DNA of 64,000 bases from Streptomyces rapamycinicus NRRL 5491 (GCF_024298965.1 NZ_CP085193.1:10044001-10108000), one strand, 5' to 3'. Shown: positions 1 through 10,359, counted from the first letter of the stretch. The notes: generated by a model from the letters alone, not told the origin. Made by a program: numbers and translations.

Positions 1-228
1 AATCAGGTGGGGCAGACGGGTAAGACCGTCTCGCCGCAGTTGTATGTCGCGGCGGGTATCTCGGGCGCGATTCAGCACCGGGCGGGTATGCAGACTTCGA
101 AGACCATTGTGGCTGTGAACAAGGATGCCGAGGCGCCGATCTTCGATCTGGTCGACTACGGCGTGGTCGGCGACCTCTTCGAGGTCGTCCCGCAGCTGAC
201 CGAGGAGGTCAAGGCACGCAAGGGCTGA
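1..228 (+). CDS. etfA: Electron transfer flavoprotein alpha subunit, C-terminal part
   Basis: This is the C-terminal 75 codons of the ETF alpha subunit, open at the left window edge. ETF alpha/beta carries electrons from acyl-CoA dehydrogenases to the membrane ETF:quinone oxidoreductase. The FAD-binding signature is plain: [20 protein letters not shown], then IQHRAGMQ and the [19 protein letters not shown] stretch, as in FixB/EtfA. The frame enters at base 1 and ends in TGA. A thiolase fragment begins at its stop codon. A thiolase beside etfA would suit beta-oxidation, but the next gene is broken. The family call is secure. The rest of the gene cannot be seen. Confidence 0.93.
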   Translation, partial: NQVGQTGKTVSPQLYVAAGISGAIQHRAGMQTSKTIVAVNKDAEAPIFDLVDYGVVGDLFEVVPQLTEEVKARKG

Positions 229-1536
<1,308 letters not shown>

Positions 1537-2259
1537 TCATAGGGCGCGGTGACGGGCTCCTCCCCGGTGCCGCCCGGCTCTCTCCGAACCGGGCGGCAGG
1601 GGAGGAAGCGGTGCCACGAGTTGGTGGGCGGCCGCGTATATGACGGCTTGAGTGCGATCGCGCAGACCCAGTTTCGCCAGGATCCGGGAGACGTGTGTCT
1701 TGACCGTCTCGTCGCCGATGCCCAGCGCGCGGGCGATTTCCGTGTTGCTGTGCGCCTGGGCCACGAGGATCAGGACCTCGCGTTCGCGGGCCGTCAGTCT
1801 CTCGACTTCGGTGGAGGACGCGGGCGGCGCGATACCGCTGGCGAAGCGGGAGATGAGACGGCGCGTGACCGAGGGATCGATGATGGCATCACCTCTGTGG
1901 GCGATGCGGATGGCCGCGATCGTCTCCTCGGGAGGGACGCTCTTCAGGAGGAATCCGCTGACCCCCATGCGGAGGGCGCTGTAGACGTAGCTGTCGTCGT
2001 CATAGGTGGTGAGCACGATGACTTTCGTGGTGTTGCCCGGCCTGCCGAGGATGCGTTCCGCCGCGCGCAGTCCGTCCAGCCGCGGCATACGGATGTCCAG
2101 GATGGCGACGTCGGGGGCCAACCTGATGGTCTCTTCGACGGCTGCCCGACCGTCGGCCGCTTCCGCGACACAGCACAGGTCGTCCTGGGTGCTCAGGACC
2201 GCTTTCAGCCCCGAGCGGAACATGGCGTGGTCGTCGGCCAGGAGAATACGCAGGCTCAT
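1537..2259 (-). CDS. NarL/LuxR-family response regulator
   Basis: A two-component DNA-binding response regulator of 240 residues. The N-terminal receiver domain (about 1-120) has the acidic pair D9/D10, the phospho-acceptor D55 in VAILDIRMPRLDG, the switch Thr in VIVLTTYDDD and the conserved Lys in GFLLKSVPPEE. The C-terminal LuxR-type helix-turn-helix (about 150-210) reads LTAREREVLILVAQAHSNTE then VKTHVSRILAKL. The ATG overlaps the kinase stop as ATGA, so translation is probably coupled to the upstream kinase gene. The last ~25 residues are Pro/Arg-rich and unconserved. The pair is transcribed divergently from the envelope operon starting at 3673, its likely target, though no operator is proven. 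Confidence 0.93.
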   Translation of the reverse strand: MSLRILLADDHAMFRSGLKAVLSTQDDLCCVAEAADGRAAVEETIRLAPDVAILDIRMPRLDGLRAAERILGRPGNTTKVIVLTTYDDDSYVYSALRMGVSGFLLKSVPPEETIAAIRIAHRGDAIIDPSVTRRLISRFASGIAPPASSTEVERLTAREREVLILVAQAHSNTEIARALGIGDETVKTHVSRILAKLGLRDRTQAVIYAAAHQLVAPLPPLPPGSERAGRHRGGARHRAL

Positions 2260-3479
2260 GTGCCGTCCATGGAGAGGGTGGCGGATATCTTCCAGTCGGC
2301 GCCGCCGTGTACCGGTCCGTACGAGACGAAGCCATTGAACATGCCGACTCGGCTGCTGATGCCTTCGAGGCCCCGGTGTGGAGAATCCGCCACGAGCCGC
2401 CCCGAGGCGGCGATCGGGTTGACCGCGGTGACCGTGATCCGCGAAGTGCCGTAGCGCAGGGTGATGTCCACGTGGCCGTCGCCGTGGCGCAGGGCGTTGG
2501 TCAGCATCTCCTGCACCACACGATAGACGGCGATGTCCAGGGAACCTTCCAGTTCCTGCCGGGTGCCCCGGACGCTGACGTTCGTCTCGAGGCCGGCCGC
2601 GGACACGACCTGGATGAGTTGGTCGAGGTCGCGCAGGCCCGGTTGCCGTGCGCCCTCGGCGGGGCTGTCGTGCAGGAAATCCAGCAGCCGGCGCAGGTCG
2701 AGGAGGGCCGCTCGGCTGGAGGTCTCCACCGCCGTGAGCGCGGTCGACACCGGCGACACCTCCTTGGCGGACAGCCCCAACCGGGCGGCTCCGGCATGCA
2801 CTCCGATGGCGCTCACATGGTGGGCGATGACGTCGTGGAGGTCCCGGGCGATGGCACTGCGGTCCTCGGCGATGGCATTCGCGAGATCTTGCCGGGCCAT
2901 CTCCCGCTCCCGGACGGCCCGCTGTTCCAGTTCGGCGATGTGAGCGCCCCGGGCGGTGGTGTAGCGGCCGACCAGCCAGGCGAGGAGGGTCCCTTTCACC
3001 GTGCTCAGCAGAATGGAGCGCCATTCGGTGAGATCGGTGGTGCAACCGAGTGTCCTGGCCCCGATGGATCCCGCGGCCAGGTAGAGGAGAGCCAGAACGG
3101 CGGGTCGGCCGTTCAGCCAGGCTCCGGCCCGATAGGCCGCGATGAGCATTCCGGCGTCGTTCAAGTCCGGCGGTGGGCTGCCGCCGGGCAGTACCAGCGC
3201 ACCGGCCACGGCCAGTGCCGCCTGGGCGAGAGCGACGACTCCCGAAAGCCGGGCCGAACTCGCGAGTGCCGCGTCCACCAGGGCGATCCCCGCCAGCAGG
3301 CACCAGTAGGACACGGGGGGATACACATGCGAGCCCTCGTAGAAGAAGCTGAGCGTGTCCGCGAGCAGGCAGAAGCCCGCCACCATGAGGGACTGCCGGG
3401 TCAGGGACCCACTCGGGTCCCGAAGCTGAGCGGACAAGGCCCCTCTCTCAGGATGTCGGCAGGCCCGCACCGCGGGCAT
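2256..3479 (-). CDS. NarL-type sensor histidine kinase
   Basis: Membrane histidine kinase partner of the response regulator downstream (ATGA overlap). From the ATG at 3479 it has 407 residues. Several hydrophobic segments fill the first ~180 residues (for example LVLPGG-flanked helices and VKGTLLAWLVGRY), with little extracytoplasmic domain. A HisKA_3 dimerisation motif follows in RSAIARDLHDVIAHHVSAIG, with the phospho-His after the Asp-Leu pair. A HATPase_c domain has QEMLTNALRHGDGHVDI and HRGLEGISSRVGMFNG. This is the DesK/NarX-type class common in actinobacteria. The start is uncertain: no clear Shine-Dalgarno precedes 3479, and a TTG at 3437 is an in-frame alternative. The stimulus is unknown; the divergent envelope operon suggests metal or cell-surface stress. 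Confidence 0.88.
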   Translation of the reverse strand: MPAVRACRHPERGALSAQLRDPSGSLTRQSLMVAGFCLLADTLSFFYEGSHVYPPVSYWCLLAGIALVDAALASSARLSGVVALAQAALAVAGALVLPGGSPPPDLNDAGMLIAAYRAGAWLNGRPAVLALLYLAAGSIGARTLGCTTDLTEWRSILLSTVKGTLLAWLVGRYTTARGAHIAELEQRAVREREMARQDLANAIAEDRSAIARDLHDVIAHHVSAIGVHAGAARLGLSAKEVSPVSTALTAVETSSRAALLDLRRLLDFLHDSPAEGARQPGLRDLDQLIQVVSAAGLETNVSVRGTRQELEGSLDIAVYRVVQEMLTNALRHGDGHVDITLRYGTSRITVTAVNPIAASGRLVADSPHRGLEGISSRVGMFNGFVSYGPVHGGADWKISATLSMDGT

Positions 3480-3672
3480 GCCGGAAGGCGGAATGTGCGG
3501 TCGGAGTGCCACGTTGTACGGGGCCGGTCGCACCAGGCATCCACTTATGGTGCACGAGCGGTACGGAAAAGCCTTCCCGCGCCTGGGGGAGGCGGCGTCC
3601 CCCGCGCGGGGGACCTGATGTGCCCCGGGTGCGTGACGACACCGCGTGGGGGCGGTTCTTAGTGTCTGCCGC

Positions 3673-5379
3673 GTGAACGACAACCCACCCCCTGTATCCG
3701 TTCGCGGCGGACGCACCGGCCGGAATCGCCTCGGCAGGTCATACGCGGCGCGAGTGGTGGCACCAGTGGCGGCGGCCGTGCTCTGTGTCCTGGGCCTGTC
3801 CGTCACCGTGGGATCCCCCGCATGGGCGGATTCCACGGCCGGAGGCGACCTACAGGTCGCGCAGACGCTCGGCGACCGCGACCTGACCCTCATCCTGCGG
3901 CGCGTCACCGGGCTGCCCGGCCCCTTGCGGGTGGATGTGCTCACCCATCGGGGCACCGCCGCGGGAACCCTGCGCCTGGGCGCCGTCCCCACGGGTGCGT
4001 CAGCGGATCGAGCGGAAGGTTCCTCGGCGGGGACCACCACCAGCACCGTCTCGGTCAAGCTCGGCAGCACGCCGGGGTCCTACGGTGCCGCCCTGGACAT
4101 CGATCGGGCAGGCCCCTGGGAACTCGTCGTCGACGACGGATCCCGCACGGCGCGGATTCCCTTCACGGTGCCGGGCCAGGCCACCTCTCCGCCGGAACTC
4201 GCCGTGTTCGGCGGTTTCGTCACCGCCGGTGTGCTCATGCTGGTGACCCTGTTCGTCGCCGTCCGGGCCCGGCGCGGGGCCTGGGCGCTGCTTCCGGCGG
4301 GAGGTGTCGTGGCCGCGCTCGCGGTGGCCGTGACCGCCGCGCTGCTGTCCACTTCCTTGCCTCTGCCACCCGAGCCGGGCGGGCAGGTGGATGCCACGAA
4401 CGACAACGTCACCGACCCCTATTCGGTCGTCCGGCCGGTGACGAACGACTACTCCCGGCCGCCCGCCTCGCTCGAGTTGGGTTCGTACCCGGCCAAGGCG
4501 GCGGAACGGGGCACGCTCCGGTTGAGCGTGAACGACGGCTCCACCGGCCTGCCCGCGGACGATCTCATCGTCCACGACGGTGCTCTGATGCACCTGCTGG
4601 TCATCGGACCGACCGGTGAGCTCTGGCACCTGCACCCCATACGCACCGCGCCCGGCACCTACGAGGTCCAGCTGCGGCTGCCCGCGGTCGGCCACTACGC
4701 CGTGTCCGCGGAGTTCGCCCGCCGCGGTGGCGGAATCCAGCATGTGCGCTCGGCAACCGGCCTGACCGTCGCCGACGGCTCCACGCGTGGCGGCGTTCCG
4801 GCCCTGCCCGCCGAACTCGCCCCGCGGGGACCGGGAACGCGGACGATCGACGGTGTGCCGGTGCGCCTGACGGCGCCCTCGCCCAGAGCGGGCGAGGCGA
4901 GCACCCTGACCGCGCGCGTCGGCGACACAAGGACGCTCCAGCCCTGGCTCGGCATGGTCGGCCACATGATCGTGGTCGGGCCGCTCGACCGGGCCGACGC
5001 GACCAGCCCCACACGCATGGGACAAGCCGCCCAGGGCGCACCCGTCTGGGCTCATGCGCACTCCATGGGTGGCGACATGAGCGGCGACCCCACACCCGGC
5101 ATGGCAGGCGCTCCGGACCACGACATGGCCGCCATGCGACACGGGGCTCACTCGGGCGGGGACGAGGAGAGCATGGATTCGATGAGTGGGCTGATGCCCC
5201 TCAACGGCGACAGTCCCGCGGACGAGACCGTGGCCGCGTACGGGCCGGACGCCTCCTTCGTGTACACCTTCTCCCGTCCCGGCTACTACCGCGTGTGGAT
5301 ACAGGCCGAGCGCGACAGTGCCATCCTGACCGTCCCCTACCTCCTGCGCGTGTCCCCGGCGGCCGGAGCGGCGAAGTGA
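3673..5379 (+). CDS. Exported membrane-anchored Met/His-rich protein, probably copper-binding
   Basis: About 568 residues from GTG 3673; an in-frame GTG at 3646 is possible. An Arg-rich N-terminus leads into a hydrophobic signal (VVAPVAAAVLCVLGLSVTVG) with an AWA cleavage site. A CopC/YtkA-like beta domain comes next, then two membrane helices around residues 185-235. A second extracytoplasmic part has HLLVIGPTGELWHLHP and HYAVSAEFA, resembling YtkA-type domains. A segment near residues 455-510 is crowded with Met and His (HAHSMGGDMSGD, DHDMAAMRHGAH, MDSMSGLM), a composition typical of periplasmic copper carriers. It is first in an operon with overlapping or closely spaced genes to 7643 and is divergent from a two-component system. 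Copper handling is inferred from composition and fold resemblance. The exact family is not named. Confidence 0.75.
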   Translation: MNDNPPPVSVRGGRTGRNRLGRSYAARVVAPVAAAVLCVLGLSVTVGSPAWADSTAGGDLQVAQTLGDRDLTLILRRVTGLPGPLRVDVLTHRGTAAGTLRLGAVPTGASADRAEGSSAGTTTSTVSVKLGSTPGSYGAALDIDRAGPWELVVDDGSRTARIPFTVPGQATSPPELAVFGGFVTAGVLMLVTLFVAVRARRGAWALLPAGGVVAALAVAVTAALLSTSLPLPPEPGGQVDATNDNVTDPYSVVRPVTNDYSRPPASLELGSYPAKAAERGTLRLSVNDGSTGLPADDLIVHDGALMHLLVIGPTGELWHLHPIRTAPGTYEVQLRLPAVGHYAVSAEFARRGGGIQHVRSATGLTVADGSTRGGVPALPAELAPRGPGTRTIDGVPVRLTAPSPRAGEASTLTARVGDTRTLQPWLGMVGHMIVVGPLDRADATSPTRMGQAAQGAPVWAHAHSMGGDMSGDPTPGMAGAPDHDMAAMRHGAHSGGDEESMDSMSGLMPLNGDSPADETVAAYGPDASFVYTFSRPGYYRVWIQAERDSAILTVPYLLRVSPAAGAAK

Positions 5380-5819
5380 GCGCCCGCACCGCCTCCCGCA
5401 CCCCCATGGCCCGGTTTCTGTACGGAGTCGCCGCGGCGCTGCTGACGGTGTCCCTCGCCATGGTGGCCACCGGATTCCTTCCGTCCTGGACGGACGATGG
5501 CATCTCGCTGACCGGGGGCGGTGCCACCGACGAAGTGACACTGACGGTGGCCCGGCCCCGCACCGGCGCCACGAATGTCGGCATCCGCCTCACCCCGCGC
5601 CGCGGAGGGCGAAGCGGACCACCGCCCACCATCACCGTGCAGGCCGTCATGCCCACTCATGGCCACGCGACGCCCGCGGCACGCGCACAGGCACACGGCC
5701 CCGGCAGTTACTCCACAGCCGTCCACTTGATGATGCCGGGGCGCTGGACCTTCCACGTCAGCGTCGACTACGGCACACGGCGCGACCAGTTCGACTTCCC
5801 TCTGGCGATCTCCGGCTGA
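5376..5819 (+). CDS. Small membrane-anchored FixH/YtkA-like protein
   Basis: 147 residues from a GTG that overlaps the previous stop as GTGA, which decides the start and implies translational coupling. One N-terminal transmembrane helix (FLYGVAAALLTVSLAMVATG) precedes an extracytoplasmic beta-domain. That domain contains VTLTVARPRTGATNVGIRLT and ends in a pattern (PGRWTFHVSVDYG) seen in FixH/YtkA-like domains. VMPTHGHATP holds a Met and two His residues close together, a possible metal ligand set. Its position between the Met/His-rich exported protein and a polytopic membrane protein suggests one envelope complex. The biochemical function is not known. Confidence 0.7.
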   Translation: MSARTASRTPMARFLYGVAAALLTVSLAMVATGFLPSWTDDGISLTGGGATDEVTLTVARPRTGATNVGIRLTPRRGGRSGPPPTITVQAVMPTHGHATPAARAQAHGPGSYSTAVHLMMPGRWTFHVSVDYGTRRDQFDFPLAISG

Positions 5820-5877
5820 ACGACCAGCCGCACGACGCCTGTATCCGCTCCCGCACGGTCATGAGAAAGGCAGTCCC

Positions 5878-7035
5878 GTGAGCACAGCACTACCCGTCAC
5901 CAGTACCAGTGGGGCGTCCCGGCCGTCCCTCGCTGTCAAAGTCTCCCGCGACAGCCGGACCGGCCCCATCGCCGCCAACACCGTCCTGGCCGGGACGACG
6001 CTGTCCCTGTTCGGCATCAGCTGGGACATTCAGTGGCACGTCGACGTCGGCCCGGACACCTTCTTCACGCTCTCCCACCTCATGCTGTACTCCGGCAGCG
6101 CCGTCGCCGGCATCGCCAGCCTGGCCATGGTCCTGATCGCGACCGCCGCCCAGCGCGCCGGCCGGCCCGTGGATCAGTTCCCCGGCGGCAAACCCGTACG
6201 CGTCCTCGGCGGGGTCTTCCGCGCCCTACTGGGCTATCTGATCACCGGGACGGGAGCCGCCCTGTTCCTTCTCTTCGGGCTTCTGGACCTGTGGTGGCAC
6301 TCGCTGTACGGCTTCGATGCCGTGCTGGACTCACCGCCGCATATCGGGTTGTTCCTCTCGATCTCCTTCACCATGGTGGGGAGCGTCATCGTCTTCGCCG
6401 CGGCGCGCCACACCCGGTGGGGCCGAGCAGGCGTGATCGTCAGTGTCCCCGTGCTCATCGTCTTCAGCCCCATCACGACGAAGGCATTCGGCGCGCTCCC
6501 CCTGCCGGTGGACCCCGATCTCGTCGGGAACGTCCTCTTCTCCACCCTCCTGCTGATCCTGGGGACGCTCACCATCGGCCGGCGGATCACCGCACTGACG
6601 ATCGCCGCGGTCCTCGGCGCCCTGCAGCTCGTCCTGTGGTGGTTCTCCCCCTGGGCGGCCCGTGTCTACGCCGACGCGACCGGTCTGCCGCTGCGCGACA
6701 ACCTCGGCGACGATCCGCCCGAACTGCCCTCCGAGATCCCGGTGTTCATGCTCTTCGCGGCAGCGGCCATCACCGCACTGCTGTGGCTGACCAGGCAGCG
6801 GGGCTGGTCGGGCCGCATCGCGCCGCAGATCATGGGCGCCGGAGGCGGAGCCGTGCTCGGCCTCTCCCTCCCCGTCCAGAGCGCCCTGCTCGGCGGCTCC
6901 GGCCCGGACTCGGCCGAACTGCTGAGGATGACGGCCGTCGGTCTGGTGACGGGCGTCCTCGCGGGCTACCTCGCGGCTCGACTCGCCGTCCTGCTGCGCG
7001 AGCACTCCACCGCATCAGTCACGAAGGGCCGATGA
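5878..7035 (+). CDS. Polytopic integral membrane protein of unknown function
   Basis: 385 residues from GTG 5878, with a GAAAGG ribosome site 8 bases upstream. At least eight hydrophobic helices can be picked out, including TLSLFGISWDIQWHVDVG, LMLYSGSAVAGIASLAMVLI, ALLGYLITGTGAALFLLFGL and VLAGYLAARLAVLL. Conserved-looking His/Trp pairs lie at membrane edges (WDIQWH near residue 50, LWWHSLYGFD near 140). Such His residues in helices are compatible with haem or metal binding, but no family signature was recognised. It overlaps the next gene by ATGA, so the operon organisation is firm. It may be the membrane core that works with the metal-binding domain proteins on either side. Confidence 0.75.
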   Translation: MSTALPVTSTSGASRPSLAVKVSRDSRTGPIAANTVLAGTTLSLFGISWDIQWHVDVGPDTFFTLSHLMLYSGSAVAGIASLAMVLIATAAQRAGRPVDQFPGGKPVRVLGGVFRALLGYLITGTGAALFLLFGLLDLWWHSLYGFDAVLDSPPHIGLFLSISFTMVGSVIVFAAARHTRWGRAGVIVSVPVLIVFSPITTKAFGALPLPVDPDLVGNVLFSTLLLILGTLTIGRRITALTIAAVLGALQLVLWWFSPWAARVYADATGLPLRDNLGDDPPELPSEIPVFMLFAAAAITALLWLTRQRGWSGRIAPQIMGAGGGAVLGLSLPVQSALLGGSGPDSAELLRMTAVGLVTGVLAGYLAARLAVLLREHSTASVTKGR

Positions 7036-7643
7036 CCATGCGCTCCTCACGTTCACCACTGCTCCTCGCCTGGGCCTTCGCATCCGGGCGGGTGCGGGAC
7101 CACGCACGCCGACTGGTACTGGCCACGGTCGCCGCACTCGCGCTGGTGGCGGTGCCGACCGCACCGGCCACGGCGTACGCCCCGGTCGGCGTCGTCCATA
7201 CCGAGCGGGTACAGGCGGGGCCCTACACGGTCACCGTCGGGTTCTCCGAGTGGCCCTTGCGGGCCATGCAGTCACTCGACTTCACGTTCGCACCGGCCGA
7301 CGGCATCGCGGGAAAGTCGGGCAGGCTCACCATCGACGGGCCCGGCCTCGACGCCGACGACCGGGAGACCCCGCTGAGCAGGCACCCTCGCAAACGGGAT
7401 GTCTGGGGCCTGGATGTCCAGGCCCTGCCGGAGTCCGGCACATGGAGCTTCACCTTCGACATCGACGGCCGGGCCGGCCACGGCCGCGGCACCCTGCGGA
7501 ACGTCACCGTGCTCGACCAGCCGGGCCCGCCCCTGGCCATCAGCTGGACCGTCTGCGCCATCCCGCCCATCGGGATGCTCGCCTACCTCGCTGTGGGGTG
7601 GCGGCGCAACAAGCCCTCCGAGCGGGTGGCCGCACTCGTGTGA
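7032..7643 (+). CDS. Exported single-pass protein of the envelope operon
   Basis: 203 residues, with ATG overlapping the previous stop as ATGA. A long n-region is followed by a signal sequence (VLATVAALALVAVPTAPATA) with cleavage after ATAYA. An extracytoplasmic beta-rich domain follows (PYTVTVGFSEWPLRAMQSLD, GTWSFTFDIDGRAG), then a C-terminal helix (ISWTVCAIPPIGMLAYLAVG) and a short Arg/Lys tail. This type I topology with an Ig-like domain resembles the domains in the first two genes of the operon. No catalytic motif is visible. It is the last gene: 112 bases follow before an unrelated start. Confidence 0.72.
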   Translation: MTMRSSRSPLLLAWAFASGRVRDHARRLVLATVAALALVAVPTAPATAYAPVGVVHTERVQAGPYTVTVGFSEWPLRAMQSLDFTFAPADGIAGKSGRLTIDGPGLDADDRETPLSRHPRKRDVWGLDVQALPESGTWSFTFDIDGRAGHGRGTLRNVTVLDQPGPPLAISWTVCAIPPIGMLAYLAVGWRRNKPSERVAALV

Positions 7644-7755
7644 GCCGCCGTCCGTAGTCGCCGCGTCGCCGCGCGGGTGATGTCGCGGCCGTCCCACGGA
7701 TGGGTGGGTGTGATGGACCCTTCCTGAACCCTGCCCGCGTCCTCAGCGTCGAGTC

Positions 7756-8223
7756 ATGAACGATGAACAGTTGATCGCGGACCTGCACAGCCGGTGGGTG
7801 TTCGGCTGGGAGCGCGACGAGGGAGACGCACCGTTCGACTTCCGGCACACCTTCGGCGAGTTCTACGACTTCGGCTCCCCGGACGTCCGACTCTACGACG
7901 ACTTCGACCCTGAGCAGCGTGTGGCGACGACGGCCACCGGGTACGGCTCGATCTGGGAGCCCGTCTTTCACGACATGGTCTCCGCGCACCATGCCGTCGA
8001 CGACGGCCCGCACGTCATCGCCGGTCACGATCTGGCCGCGTCCACCCTGACATTCGTGGCGCGGATCACCAGACCCGACGTCACCACGGATATTCGCACC
8101 ACGACCTCGCTGGTCTGGCACCGAACGCCGGACGGCTGGCGGATCGTCCGCGAACACAACTCGGCCAAGGTTCTGCCCGCGGGGGAACTCGACGGCATGC
8201 TGCCGGCGCACGAGGCTCCCTGA
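7756..8223 (+). CDS. NTF2-like (SnoaL/DUF4440-type) protein
   Basis: 155 residues with the cone-shaped NTF2-like pattern: an N-terminal helix (NDEQLIADLHSRWVFGWERD), an aromatic and acidic stretch (FYDFGSPDVRLYDDFD), then beta strands ending TTSLVWHRTPDGWRIVREHN, the usual last strands of SnoaL-like proteins. Members are ketosteroid-isomerase-like enzymes, polyketide cyclases or ligand-binding proteins, so the fold does not give the reaction. It converges with the flavin monooxygenase gene 20 bases downstream. A common role is possible but unproven. Confidence 0.75.
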   Translation: MNDEQLIADLHSRWVFGWERDEGDAPFDFRHTFGEFYDFGSPDVRLYDDFDPEQRVATTATGYGSIWEPVFHDMVSAHHAVDDGPHVIAGHDLAASTLTFVARITRPDVTTDIRTTTSLVWHRTPDGWRIVREHNSAKVLPAGELDGMLPAHEAP

Positions 8224-8243
8224 CCCCGTGCGCCGGCCGGGGC

Positions 8244-9365
8244 TCAGGAGGCCCGCTCGTCCCGGGCAAAGAAGTTGATCACGTCCTCCAGCGTGGGATG
8301 GTCAGGGTCTTCGGCCGTCGGGAGTTGCTCGGCACCGCGGGGGAACATCGCTTGTTCGTATGCGGAGAGCGCGGTCTCGATGTCGCCGGGGTGCGCGGCG
8401 AGGGCCTCACCGAGTTCGGCGCCGTCCAGCATGGCCAGGTTGGCGCCCTCGCCGTTCGGCGGTATGAGGTGGGCGGCGTCGCCGACCAGGGTCGCCCCCG
8501 GCACCCGGTCCCACCGGTGCCCGACCGGCAGCGAGTAGAGCGGGCGCAGGACCGGTGCGGTGTCGCTTTCGGTGATCAGGGCGGTGAGCTCCGGCGCCCA
8601 GCCGTCGAACGCCCGCGCGATCCGCGCGGCGGCCGCCGCGGGATCGGCGAAGTCGATACCGTCGAACCACTCCAGCGGCTCGGACAGCATCGCGTAGACG
8701 TGAAGGGTCCCGCCCTTCTCCCGTTGAGCCCCGATCTGCCGCTTGCCCTGATCGCCCGCGAACATCGACCCGCCACCGACCGCCTTCGCGGCAGCGGGGT
8801 GCCGCGTGTCGGCGTCGAACAGATAGGTCTCTACGAACGACGCACCCGCGTACCCGGGGACGGCGGGGGAGAGCACCGGCCGGACCCGGGACCACGCGCC
8901 GTCCGCGCCGACCAGCAGGCTCGTGACGACGGTGCCGCCGTCGGCGAAGGCCACCTCATGGCGGCCCTCGCCGAGGGCACGCACCCCGCTGACCTTGTGC
9001 CCCCACCGGACGGTGCCCGCCGGGAGCGAGTCGAGCAGCATCTGCCGCAACTCGCCGCGCTGCACCTCGGGGCGTCCGCCCGTACCGTCGTCGGGTTCGT
9101 CGATGACGACGTTTCCCAACCGGTCGAGGCCTCGTACCGCCTGGCGGCCCTCCAGGACGATGCCGTGGAACTCCTCCATCAGGTCGGCGGCGCGCACCGC
9201 CAGTTGGCCGTTGTAGTCGTGGATGTCGAGCATCCCGCCCTGCGAACGCGCCGTCGGCGAGGCCTCCGCCTCGTAGATGGTGGCCGGGATGCCGTGGACG
9301 TGCAGGACGCGGGCGAGCGTGAGTCCGCCGAGTCCGGCGCCGATGATCGTGACGTGAGTGGTCAT
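8244..9365 (-). CDS. FAD-dependent monooxygenase, TetX-like
   Basis: Class A flavoprotein monooxygenase of 373 residues. The Rossmann motif for FAD, VTIIGAGLGGLTLARVL, starts at residue 5. An Arg-rich flavin contact follows (QRGELRQMLLDSLPAG), then LLVGADGAWSRVR (the DG motif) and LVGDAAHLIPPNGEGANLAM, the second FAD motif. Family members hydroxylate aromatics or polyketides with NAD(P)H and oxygen. This layout with a GGMLDIH stretch is close to tetracycline-destructase (TetX) relatives. ATG 9365 is chosen for its AAGGAA ribosome site. There is no regulator beside it, and the substrate is unknown. Resistance should not be assumed from resemblance. Confidence 0.85.
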   Translation of the reverse strand: MTTHVTIIGAGLGGLTLARVLHVHGIPATIYEAEASPTARSQGGMLDIHDYNGQLAVRAADLMEEFHGIVLEGRQAVRGLDRLGNVVIDEPDDGTGGRPEVQRGELRQMLLDSLPAGTVRWGHKVSGVRALGEGRHEVAFADGGTVVTSLLVGADGAWSRVRPVLSPAVPGYAGASFVETYLFDADTRHPAAAKAVGGGSMFAGDQGKRQIGAQREKGGTLHVYAMLSEPLEWFDGIDFADPAAAAARIARAFDGWAPELTALITESDTAPVLRPLYSLPVGHRWDRVPGATLVGDAAHLIPPNGEGANLAMLDGAELGEALAAHPGDIETALSAYEQAMFPRGAEQLPTAEDPDHPTLEDVINFFARDERAS

Positions 9366-9601
9366 GCTGATTCCTTGCCTGTCGCACGCCTGCCGGATGG
9401 GCGCCCGGCAGGCTCTCCGGCAAGGCTTCAGCCCTCCGCCGACAATCCACCGGCATCGGACCGACGGCCCCGACATCTCACTGACACCGTGGCATCATCC
9501 AGTGATCGCTCAACCGCTTGGCACGTGCGGCGGGTGCTAGCGTGAAGCGGACTCGGCCGGTCCGTCCGGCGAATCCGTGTCCTGACGGGGGACTTCTCAC
9601 C

Positions 9602-10138
9602 ATGCACCAGCAACCTCGCGTGGCGGCTTTCGGCGCGCTCGCCGCATCCGCTCTCCTCGCTCTCTCGGCCTGCTCCGGCGGCGGGTCGGACGACGCGTCG
9701 TCCGCCGCGGGGAAGTCCGCCGCCGGGAAGGAAACGAAGAAGGGCACGAGCAGCAGCGGTTCGCCGGGTTCGAAGAGCACGTCGTCGCCGTCCGCCGCGG
9801 CGGGCCGGTCGACCGGCGGATCGGACACCGCCCAGGCCGTCACGTCCAAGGTCGAGGTCAGTATCAAGTCGTGCCAGCTGCGCGATGCGTCCAAGCTGTT
9901 CGCGGTCGTCCAGCTCGACAACGCGAACGGTGCGGCGGACTACGCCTACACCGTCAAGGTCCGTTTTCTGAACTCCGCACACCCCGATCAGGCGGTCTAC
10001 ACCACCCTCACCCATCAGCCCGTCCAAGCCGGGGCCATGAAGAGCGCGCTCGCGTCCGCCGCGTGGAAGGGCGACTCCGCCGCGATGCCGAAGACGTGCG
10101 AGGTCGCCAAGGCGACCAAGGTGAAGACGGCCGGCTGA
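9602..10138 (+). CDS. Secreted lipoprotein, unknown function
   Basis: 178 residues. A lipoprotein signal ends in the lipobox LLALSAC, so Cys at about residue 24 would be diacylated and the protein held on the outer face of the membrane. A Ser/Gly/Lys-rich linker of about 55 residues follows, then a compact beta domain (VEVSIKSCQLRDASKLFAVV to TCEVAKATKV). That domain has two Cys residues that could pair. It resembles the small secreted domains common in Streptomyces lipoproteins. No enzymatic motif is seen. Confidence 0.8.
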   Translation: MHQQPRVAAFGALAASALLALSACSGGGSDDASSAAGKSAAGKETKKGTSSSGSPGSKSTSSPSAAAGRSTGGSDTAQAVTSKVEVSIKSCQLRDASKLFAVVQLDNANGAADYAYTVKVRFLNSAHPDQAVYTTLTHQPVQAGAMKSALASAAWKGDSAAMPKTCEVAKATKVKTAG

Positions 10139-10359
10139 CCCGGCCGCTACCGCGGGCGGCGAGGCACGGGGACTTTCGACTTGTTGAGGACAAAGTATGG
10201 ACGGTTCAGGGGGATGTTCGTACGCTGGGCGTCGCTTTCGTACGGACGTCTGCGTGCCTCAGGGCGGAATGCCGCCGCACCACCCGTACGTGGATGAGCA
10301 CCACTCTGTGACCGCGGTCCGCCGTCGGCCGCGCCGCCTAGCGCCCAGCAGGAGGAAGA

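Noticed and set aside
8244..9365. Calling the flavin monooxygenase a tetracycline-resistance gene
   Set aside because: TetX resemblance is general; many TetX-like proteins have other substrates and there is no antibiotic context.
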